The notes under the pieces: generated by a model
What the model was told of the DNA's origin: nothing
Databases searched by the model: none
Seen by the model: only the letters and a program-made list of their open reading frames with translations
Shown: positions 54,275 through 63,069 of the stretch, piece after piece
Layout: each line of letters begins with the position of its first letter
How positions within the stretch are numbered: the first letter of the stretch is position 1
Program-made: the position numbers and the translations under genes
Origin: Platycnemis pennipes
Taxonomy: Eukaryota > Arthropoda > Insecta > Odonata > Platycnemididae
Assembly: GCA_933228895.1 (NCBI GenBank)
Contig: OW121853.1
Span: forward strand, 74,694,645-74,758,644
Length of the DNA stretch: 64,000 bases
Reading direction: 5' to 3'

Positions 54275-54400
54275 TGATGGCATAAATTGTCGAAACCCGG
54301 GTCGTGAGAAAATTATTCCAGTGTAAATCGCAAAGTTAGTTTTTTCTTTCCATCATGGAAAAGTTTCTCAAAATTACCCCTGAAACAGTTCGGTTTGTCA
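54275..54400 (-). repeat. Half fold-back of F3 type
   Basis: ATTGTCGAAACCCGGGTCGT, GAGAAAATTATTCCAGTG, TTTTTTCTTTCCATCATGG and AAATTACCCCTGAAAC follow the right half and lead of F3 at 10515-10615. The other arm is missing and the CTGANGA box is degraded. Confidence 0.65.
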
Positions 54401-55184
54401 ACATAGACCATACTCTAAATCACGGTCTTAAGATCATGCTCTAAATTATTGGTCGAAACCGTCCAAGATACCACTCCATAGCTTCTGCGCATGACAAGGT
54501 ACGTTAATGATGCGTGCGTTTAGTATTCGTAAGGTTGGTGTTTTGTGTTTGCGATCACTTTTATGCCTGTAAGTGTGGCAATACTTTCATTTTTGTTGTA
54601 CATATCGTGATATTCCTTGTTGCCTCTATGTTATGATATTCGTCGTTGAGGTGGAAGCTGTGGAAGTGTTTCATTTATTAAAAGGTGAGTTGGACGCACT
54701 GAAAAACGTTAAACCTCTTCAATGAAATTAGGAAGACGTTATGGAACGAAATAAGAAATATGAGCAAGGAACGTAAACATGGCATTTAGAGGATAAATGA
54801 TGGGTTACATGAGCCAATGAAAGAGTGCAAGTAACCAATCGTATAATTTTATTCTATTACTGCTAGGATCTATGCTAGGAAATTAATGTAACCCAGTTAT
54901 TATGGCTGTGTTATTCACAAAACTATCGTTATCATCACTAAAATTCACTACTGTCTAAAGTATACGCAAGAATACTATAAATATACTAGTAAATATTCCT
55001 TAAAAATTAATTTCACGTCGGAAATGTAGTACAATGGAGGGCGTTGGCGGATATCGCTGTTCAACTGTTCGACGAAAATTTTTCGAAAATGAAAACTGTT
55101 TAACTGTGCCTTGGCAGATATCGTTTTTCGTCGGATATACTTGGCGCACAATTTGCATGAAAAACTGTGATCGTGTACGACCCC
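54401..55184. other. No recognisable gene
   Basis: Frames overlap antisense at 54975-55291 (66-85 codons), partly over a MITE end. Repeated GGCGGATATCG / GGCAGATATCG words are present at about 55047 and 55113. Confidence 0.35.
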
Positions 55185-55285
55185 CAACCAAACTTCTGTA
55201 CAATTTCCTGGTCAAATCTCGCCATTCAATTTATGTTATTTATGTTACACGATCTTGTACAAGACATTTCACGATGTACAACGGC
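55185..55285. mobile_element. End of a TTA-duplication-type MITE
   Basis: CTGTACAATTTCCTGG and TTACACGATCTTGTACAAG, then GATGTACAACGGCCTTTA, resemble the right end at 35380-35454. The left boundary is unclear. Confidence 0.4.
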
Positions 55286-55974
55286 CTTTAGGGAAAGGTA
55301 TGTATGTACTATACAAGGATGGGTTAGATGGGGACAGTATTTAATCGATTTCCTCCTTCCTTCTTGATGGATGGCTCATAGGGTGAAATAATAAATCTGG
55401 TCCCACTCTACAGCGTACAAGATTTCTTCGGAGTATAAAACATCAGAAATTATAAGGTTTTATGGCAAATAACCTTAGTTATAAGTGGCTTCCTCTAAAT
55501 GATTGCTAATTCTATAGTACCTGCCTATTAGGTTTACCTAAGGCTGTCAAGGTTAACCTTTATGCTAATAACTTTTGGCAACAACATTTAATTTTTGTTT
55601 GTACTCGACTCTCCTTATGCGTGACTGGTTACTTTTGCCTTAAAATGAAGGAAAGTCAATGATATAGTGGTCCTGATTAGCTTTTGCTCTTAGGTCATTT
55701 ATGTATTACGCTTCATGTATTTTTTCCTATTTTTTATCCCAAGTTCGCTGCGGACTACCAAAAGTTTTCTCTCTAGCCTAGAACGTCCGATTGAGTCCCG
55801 TTACTACAGAAAAGACACAGTGGAGGCTTCACGGAGTGAAAATACATTTTTTATACATTTATTCCTTTTTGTTGTTACATTTTCGGCGAAAGAGTGTAAT
55901 ACGCAACCTAAAAATGAGAATGGATGGGTAAAATACAACTTAAATGACAAATTTTGATGTGCTATGAACTGTAG
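55286..55974. other. No recognisable gene
   Basis: An 80-codon frame at 55715-55957 has no motif. Confidence 0.35.
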
Positions 55975-56052
55975 ATGTCTGACCATGCCCCTGCCCCCTG
56001 CCACACACCCTCGCGGTGGCTTGCAGGGTATCGTGTAGATGTAGATGTAGAT
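55975..56052 (+). mobile_element. CR1-like LINE, terminal hairpin only
   Basis: CCCCCTGCCACACACCCTCG, GGTGGCTTGCAGGGTATCG and three GTAGAT units. Similarity begins directly at the hairpin, making this an ultra-short 3' insertion. Confidence 0.8.
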
Positions 56053-56327
56053 GACCATGCCTCGTACATATAAGAGCACTTCGCTTCCCAGGTATTATAA
56101 CTAGGAACTTAAATTCCAACCAATCCAAAGATGAAGCCAGAATGGAGTATCCAGGTATACCTACAGCTCATGAGCCACTCCGATGTTTTGCCTATTTCAA
56201 TACATTTGCCTGTCAGTTTTCTCCTTTACCGAGAAGCAAACCTTTCAGCATCCAGAGAACGTGAACTGGTGCTGGTTTGCAAGTTATGTTTGAGCGGAAG
56301 TGTAAAAAAAATAGCGTAGGTCCTTCC

Positions 56328-57580
56328 GCAATCAACAGGATGCGAATGAAGCGATGCAACGTCTTGTTCTACCTAAGTCAAGATCTGGAATTTTGATTTT
56401 AGGTGAATGGTGTGGAATATAGTGGTCTAAACCGTGAACATGGCTGAACGTAGGAAGAGACGCCAAACGCTTGTGAACATCTGAATGGAGCACGAACCAA
56501 ACCAATGGCATTTGTTCATAAAAAGTTCATACCTCATCTGAAAATTGGTCCTGCTTCGTAACGGAAACCAGCACCTCATTATTCCCTGTAGGGTATTAAA
56601 CTCATCTAAAGAAAAATTCCGAGACACTGAAGATATAGCTGGAAAAACTTAAGTCGCGAAGATCACCAGTGGGATATCATCGGAGATTTGAAAATGATAT
56701 CGTTCTTCACTGTCCTGCAAGGGCGCTATACGAAGAATCCGTGCTATCTCAGCTTATGGGATTGTTTGGCCGACCACCAGAATTACAAGTAAAAGAATCA
56801 GCCTCATAGACTAGAGTTTACTGTTGGTAAGAAGAATATTAGGTCCTGGAAATCATTATCAAGGTCGACATATTTTGTCGAAACCATGGTCGAACCCAAT
56901 AAAATCTTTGTGTGGAACGTCCAAAGTGGTTTTTCATTTCCAATCGAGTGGTTCCACAAAGTAAAGCCTCAAACTTTGAACCGTAATATTAGGTACCTTT
57001 TGGCCGTTACAACCAACATTTTAATACCAACTCTGGGCATCGAGCAAGGACTTGTGAAATTTTTTTTTAAATGCCTGGACCGAAAATCCGATATATTACA
57101 ATATCTTTGAGAGAAATATCCTAAGTTGTCGAAAGTTAAAGTGAATATGCAGGCATCTTTGCTGGGCCACAGATTAAAAATATCCTTAAGTCTGAAAAGC
57201 TGGATGAAAAGCTCAGAAGTAAGAAATTCATCTTGGAGAGGTTTTTATATCTCAGAGAAGGCTTCCTCGGAACAACAAGACGATCAGTTAATGCTCTAGG
57301 ATCAGCTGGATAATTTTGATAAAATAGATGCCATATGTCTCTCAAGATGGATATTCTTGATTCTCATTTTCAGAGCTCTTAAGGAAATATGGGCGACTTA
57401 CACGAGAGGAATTAGGGGAAATAGTCCACCTCGACATCACGGAAATGGATTGCCAATGTCAAGGACAAAAATCTAAAAGTATGATGGGGAGAATACATTT
57501 GGGGACTTCTTCACAAAGGTTCACTGGGAAATAAAAACGAAAGTTGACGCCGCGTCGATCCGTCTTTACCTTTAAAGGCA
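56328..57580 (+). pseudogene. Decayed copy of a multi-copy arthropod protein family of unknown function
   Basis: I recognise the order of motifs from a large uncharacterised protein family found in many copies in arthropods and some other invertebrates. They are QQDANEAMQRLVLPKSRSG; then EPNQWHLFIKSS and KLVLLRNGNQHLIIPC; then QWDIIGDLKMISFFTVLQG, RYTKNPCYLSLWDC; then VEPNKIFV; after an extra segment, IPTLGIEQGLVKFFFKCLD, EKYPKLSKVKVN; and lastly LDSHFQSS-, DLHERN- and EYIWGLLHK-like pieces in changing frames. At least four stops and several frameshifts break it, and about 100 bp between VEPNKIFV and IPTLG looks inserted. No introns, polyA or target duplication is obvious. The family's function is unknown to me. 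The assignment rests on recollection of motifs, without a search. Confidence 0.6.
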
Positions 57581-57599
57581 TAGCGGTATTTATCATCTT

Positions 57600-59341
57600 C
57601 CAAACATTCTTTGGTACATCTGTTTTTCTTTCTTTGCAATGCTAACGAATATTGATGCATGCGAAAGTACATAATTTATGCCCATGTATATCGAAGTTAA
57701 TATCAAATCTGTTGCCACTTGGGCCATAAGAGTTCTATGAAAAACGAAATGTGAATTGCAGTGGATACTAGTCTGGTCCATTATTTGAAACTGCTAATAC
57801 ATTCTAGGTAGAGTGCATTAGTAGTCACAATGAAACATATTTTACATGGAATAAATGGGACGTGGTCAAAAGTGTACCCAAAGTACTACCCTTATTGGTT
57901 TTGTACTAAAATATAAGTGGTATACGACGGTATATTAAATAAGTAGGATAATTGCAGTTTAGAGCACATCTTTGTGAATTAAAATGTACCTTTAAGTCAT
58001 ACCTTTAAGTTAAGTTCCCATATAAAAATATTTCACGGAAAAAGTACAAAACACAAGGTTTTTTTAAAAAAATAAATGTTAAAATATTTCTTTTTCACTC
58101 CGAGAAGGTTCTAAAATATCAATTATATCAAGGGGGGACTCCGTCAGGCGCCCTAGGCTAGAACATTTTTTTTGTAGTCCGGAGCTAACTTGGGCTCAAA
58201 TATCGGAAAAAAACATGAAAGCATAAAACATCAATGCTTTGATCACATTAGCAAATGAGTACCCCTATATCATTGCTTTTCTTTCATTTTAGGGAAAAAG
58301 GAAAATATCATACATGCAAAGGAGAACCGAGTTGCAACAATTTTGCTCATGGGTAATCTGGATGAAGTACTATCACCTTCTTATGATAGTCTAATACACG
58401 TTAATTGGCATTTTTTTCTTCAGAAAACCCGAGCAACGTACTCCGAATGATTAAGAAGAAAAAAATAGTTCTAACTTATGTCTCCGATTCCAAGATGGCG
58501 TCGCGTAAGGTTAAACTCGTTGCTCCCCTCGCCGACTGTATAAACAATGGATGTGAAAACTCGACCGTTAAATAGATGTGTAACGAATTCGGTCACTCCT
58601 AATCAAAGCATCCTCTCTTCGAAGGGAGCATTTAGGCTCCTAATTACCAAATTCGTACCTGCCTATTATATCTTTTCCTCTTGAACTGCTTCCTCTGCCC
58701 TATTGATATATTCACATACATTACTGCTGTTGGGAAACGGGTTTGATGAATGCGGAATTTCGTGGGGCCCGATTCTGAACGTGCCGTTTTACGAATAGCA
58801 ATGTCGGCGTGTACAATATCCTGTTTTGGTTTTCGGCAGTTGCGCCATTTGCGTTTCCTGTAGAGTGACCTCTTCCTCTTGACGGAATAATCGTGACCTT
58901 TGCTTCGGTTTCAGCGAGGGTGGTTACTCAACGAATTAGGCCCACTCTTTCCGTAAAGGTCATTCACCATTCTTGACTATATTTTTTTAGCCAAAAACGG
59001 TCTTCTAGATTGCCTGTATCTATTCAAGTTTTGATTATTTAGCAATTCATCATCTGTTGTGCAAGTAGATTGAAGGTCCTGGGTCTGATGGAACGCCAAT
59101 GCTATGTAATTTTGATTAATTTTCTAAACGTGAAGTGTTAATTCGGTAAAGTTAAGGACCATAAACCTGACAAACCAATCTGCGAAGATATTAGCGAGAA
59201 TCATCTGCGGTAGAGCAGAAAACTGTGGAGCTCTATGGAGTTAGGCCCATCCTTGAGGAATTTCTTGGCCAGTGATTTACAAAGTCTTTGTAAATTCAAC
59301 ACTTTGATAATAAAACACCACAGGATTCATCCACGAGCAGG
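57600..59341. other. No recognisable gene
   Basis: The segment 58762-58870, beginning GGGGCCCGATTCTGAACG, loosely resembles the GGGGCCG element ends, but no partner end was found. The rest is unclassified. Confidence 0.4.
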
Positions 59342-59605
59342 CACGTAGCCAGGGGGGGGGGGGCTTCTGGTGCTTCAGCCCCCCCCCCCCCCCCGAAATT
59401 TTTTCCCAATAATTTTGTCGTTCTGATTTTAGCTGTGAACTTTACCAGTGAGAAGAGATAAGTATGGGCATTGTAAAAGTAAATATCAAGCACTGAAAAT
59501 TAAGGCAAGAGATTTGTACCATGTTGGCACCGAATGTGCAAGGCTGATTTGTTTCAAGTTTTGCAAGACTTAGACCCCCCGAAGAAAATTTCTGGCTACG
59601 TGTCA
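59342..59605 (-). mobile_element. Element E1, complete 264-bp copy
   Basis: CACGTAGCCAG at the left and CTGGCTACGTG at the right are exact complements (11 bp). Near the left end are a 12-G run and an 18-C run around GCTTCTGGTGCTTCAG. The interior matches 3250-3412 and 3718-3907 in inverse. No clear target duplication is visible. Confidence 0.65.
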
Positions 59606-59627
59606 GTCCACAAGAGGACATTATTAG

Positions 59628-59700
59628 GTCCGACCTGATGATGGCCTATATTGGATGAAGTAGGTCGTGTTTTATTATTAAAGTGTGGAATTTACAAATT
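59628..59700 (+). repeat. Hammerhead-like retroelement scrap
   Basis: GGTCCGACCTGATGATGGCC...GGATGAAGTAGGTCGTG keeps the CTGATGA, stem, GAAG, GGTC order of the F elements, but GAAA is GAAG and only one arm is present. Confidence 0.4.
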
Positions 59701-59769
59701 TTTTATATCCATCTTTTTCATGTTATATTCATCTCATTTTAGTCATCTCCACCCAGGAGCTGTGTAGCT

Positions 59770-61000
59770 CCTGGATGAAGATGAGTTTGGATTTAAGTGA
59801 AAGGAGATTACAAGAGGGACAATTCTGGCCAGTAAAGCACTCGTAGGGAAAACAATAGAGATATAAAACCTTCGAGTAGTTCTACACAGTTTATATAAAA
59901 CAAGTGGCCCTGATTAAAACTAGACACCGTGGAAGAAGCGAAAATGAAGAAAAGAGTAAGAAAAGGTTGTACACGACAAGTAACTGCCGTAATTTTTTGT
60001 CTCCTTATCGATAAGAGTGAATATTCATGGTAAAAAAATTATCATGTTGTGATTTGTGGGAACCGAAGCAGTTGGTAAAGAGAAATATTTACGAAAGAAT
60101 AGTTGACTGGAATTGTTGAGTAAAAGTTGAATAAAAATAAATTGACAAAATGGCCGGATATCACCTGTGTATCAATGAAAAGGGAACTAAGGTAATGGTA
60201 TGTATTAAGATAGCAGAGGTAGAGGCTAAACTAGGGAAACGTGTCAGCAGAGGGGATAGAGTATTGCTGCATGGGAAGCCGAGTGACCAGCGACGGAAGA
60301 AGCTAAAAAGAAATACACTCGCCCGGTCAGAGATTAGCATTCTGTCACAAGGAGAATATACTTTCAGCTGGAAATACAAGCCTGGTAGTATGGAAACACT
60401 CAATTAGAACTTAGGTCTGGAGTATGCTACTTCATGACGGTGAGCGATGGGTGTAGTATCAGTAGAAAAGTCAAGGTTGGAAGCATTCGAAATAGTGTTT
60501 TATAGTAGAATGATGAACAACATCAATGGAGGCAGGCGATACTTGGTGGAATTTAGTTGCACTGAACATGTTAAGGAAATTAACTTTGTACAATTCCACA
60601 AAATGATTTATTATGCCGATCGATTTCGACGTCTGAGCGTCATTGTCAAGGTACATGTACCTTGTACCTTGTGTGTAGCTTGACCTTGACTTGTACCTTG
60701 AATGTACCTTGACAATGACGCTCAGACGTCGAAATCGATCGGCATAATAAATCATTTTGTGGAATTGTACAAAGTTAATTTCCTTAACATGTTCAGTAGA
60801 ATGATGAAGATAAATGGATATAGCGGGTAAGAAACCACTAAAATCCTAAAATTGGGAAGAAAGAGAAAATCTGACCTGCTCAAAAATCTAAAAAGAAAAG
60901 GTGACCTTTACGGCCATAACCAAATCGGCCATATCTTTGAGACATGGTCATCTGACGGAAACAAACATCGAGGATTAATGCTCTTCCACCAAAAAAACAT
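59770..61000 (+). mobile_element. RTE-like LINE with RT-domain traces, interrupted by a fold-back
   Basis: The longest RTE-like remnant. EDEFGFK, then KALVGKTIEI (RT fingers region); RVRKGCTRQVTAVIFCLL, a decayed form of the G-R-Q-G-C-x-L-S-P-x-L-F-N-L motif; MAGYHLCINEKGTKVMVCIK; then SRLEAFEIVFYSRMMN. After the fold-back (60518-60794) come SRMMKINGYSG- and RKRKSDLLKNLKRKG-like codons and IGHIFETW. The catalytic YxDD segment is missing. Many stops are present. Confidence 0.7.
60518..60794 (+). repeat. Fold-back (F9), 93-bp perfect arms, 14-bp target duplication
   Basis: AGTAGAATGATGAA lies at 60504-60517 and 60795-60808. After a 46-bp lead, arms 60564-60656 and 60702-60794 are exact complements for 93 bp. 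The 45-bp loop contains repeated GTACCTTG words. Each arm, read from the loop, has CTTGACAATGACGCTCAGAC then GTCGAAATCGATCGG: a stem, GAAA, AUCGAU and TC as in a hammerhead, but with TTGACAA in place of CTGANGA. Perfect arms imply a young insertion or gene conversion between arms. Confidence 0.9.
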
Positions 61001-61009
61001 TCCACACCT

Positions 61010-61835
61010 GTTGTCGCTCAGATACCTGAACCCCTAACTGTTGCAATGATAGCCCTCCGACTTCATCATTCCCTGTTTAACGGTGAAACGCTAGTGAGAG
61101 CAATATGGTGGCAGATACCCCCGGAAATGAGTCAAATTCAATGTTTCACCGCAGGAGCATTCACAAAGAAAGGAAAGCCGAGTATTTAGCCCATCGAAAC
61201 TTTCATTGCATACGTTTACTTGTGGTTTTTTTATGCCACAACTTTCACTTCCGTTCCTTAAGATACTCATTGATTAATGACTCTTGGCTGGCTGGCTTAT
61301 AGTTGCCTTAGTTATCCCCTCAGTTCTTACTGTGTTAATCTGTTTCTCTTCCACTTTCGTTCCCGCCTCCACCCCCCCATGCCCTTCGTGCAAATCGACA
61401 ATCATTTAATTTTTCCCAACCTAGTGCAGCCGTTCCATATCCGTCATCGTTTACCCATAACTCTTACCTTCCTTACGTCTTTATCTACGAACTCGAGGCC
61501 TTATTCATTGAGTTATAGCATAAAGTATGATATAGAGGGCTCACCGCATAGGGCAAAACTGTTATACGTTTTGGGTGTAGTGCAGGAAGGTTTTCATAGA
61601 TGGCGAGGGAAGCATTTTTCGCGTTACATCACAAACGATATATATCGCTTCCATCGTTATGGTTATACTTACTTATAGAAATGTGTGAACATCAAAAATG
61701 CCGAGGTTACTTCGCCATAGTCTCGACGAATGCAATTGTTTAACGAGCCAAAATCGGCAATTGTCAAGACACTGTCATCAAAATGTCATTGTTGACGATT
61801 CAATATTTCGAGTCATTGTTGAATGAGGCAGCTAT
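61010..61835. other. Unassigned; 133-codon frame at 61277-61678
   Basis: This is the longest frame in the window outside repeats. It reads MTLGWLAYSCLSYPLSSYCV onward with no domain, signal or second copy. At 61725-61830 a stretch with CAAAATGTCATTGTTGACGA resembles the MITE at 22374. Confidence 0.3.
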
Positions 61836-62050
61836 TTCCACCAAGGATGTTAGCATATATACTGGAGGAGGCATTGGAATGCTAGCTAATGGGTGGCAAT
61901 AAAGCCAGAATGGTACTTGGGAACGATTAGACCACACCTTTTCGGTACGAAGCGTTGCGCTTTCAGTGGACTCCTATGGATATGTTATGCGCATTAAAAC
62001 ATGAATTGCAACATAATTGAAGCCAAATTTCAACGTGGCGATGTGTGTTA
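61836..62050 (+). repeat. Sequence related to the M6 interior
   Basis: GGAGGAGGCATTGGAATGC, TTGCGCTTTCAGTGGACTCC, TATGGATATGTTATGCGCAT and TTAAAACATGAAT correspond in order to 47795-47945 with about 60-65% identity by eye. The M6 arms are absent here. Confidence 0.45.
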
Positions 62051-62079
62051 ATCTTCCCAAGGCCCTGCGTATTGTGCTA

Positions 62080-62150
62080 CATTTCACCAGATAAATAAGA
62101 TTAGAGAGATATATTGTGGCACCGATATATTCAAAATGACTTTTTTAATG
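62080..62150 (+). mobile_element. CR1-like LINE coding scrap
   Basis: Translates as TFHQINKIREIYCGTDIFKM, matching YARFDQTNKIREIDCRTDRF of the 24-kb copy. It ends abruptly. Confidence 0.6.
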
Positions 62151-62199
62151 TTTACATCGAGAGAGCCATCTATGGAATCAAACAGAAGTCTTCTTGAGT

Positions 62200-62390
62200 G
62201 ACTATTCACGGAGAAAAATTAGCATGCTGCGATTCGGTGATGCCTGAACACTCATGGGAAGAGACAGAAAGTGATCTGGATAAAATTCTAATAACCATTG
62301 AAAGGACAATGGCCAGATATCAGCTGATGATCAATTAGAAGAATACTAAGGTAATGGTGTGCAGCATGAGCCAATCAGAGGATCAACAAG
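62200..62390 (+). mobile_element. RTE-like LINE fragment
   Basis: SWEETESDLDKILITIERTM then ARYQLMIN, stop, KNTKVMVCS: the segment just after the RT catalytic region, parallel to MAGYHLCINEKGTKVMVC at 60150. Confidence 0.65.
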
Positions 62391-63069
62391 GAGTTGCAGC
62401 TGAAGGACGAGGCGAACGGGTTGCAGACCGCCCAGGTTCGATACCGATGCACACAGGTGACGGATGGGACAAAAGGTCTCTGGACAATTTTTTACATGGT
62501 ATTGATATACATACTATTTCTTTTAAGAATTTAATTGCACAGACAAAGGTATGCGATTTAAGAAATGTGTATATTTCATGTATTTTTCCAGAAATAACGA
62601 CATGAAATATGCATTTTTGACCAGCGAACACGCCCATTTTTAAAAACATTGTGATTGGCCCTCCGAAATGTGACGTCAGGTCAGAACAGCAGCCGTGCGA
62701 GTAGCATCGAACGCTGTTTTCATCTTTCGCTGTTTGATTCTGATTCCTCTGCTGAGGTTAAGGAAGGCTAAAAAGAAGTCTTATTTATTTAGATTCGATG
62801 GATCCTGGCTTTGTAACAGCCGATGCAAGAAATTTGCAAAAGGTTTCAATCTGAGTTATGCTTACGCACGTATGTAACAAGTCGGGGAAGTCACCGTAAA
62901 GGAGTGAATCCACACCAAAAATGCATAACATATCTTGCTTAAAAAGGATTAGCTTATAACTATTATTAAAAAAGATTGGCTTACAACTGACAACATTACG
63001 TACGTTAGCTGACAGTATGTAGGAAGTATGGAAAAAAATCATCTGATCATTAATCTGGAGCATGATTCT
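62391..63069. other. No recognisable gene
   Basis: Frames of 83-92 codons on both strands, with no motifs. A short inverted pair TTTCATGTATTTTTCC / CATGAAATATGC is near 62575. Confidence 0.35.

Noticed and set aside
61277..61678. 133-codon open frame as a real gene
   Set aside because: No motif, no second copy, no splice or promoter evidence. The length is plausible by chance in 64 kb.
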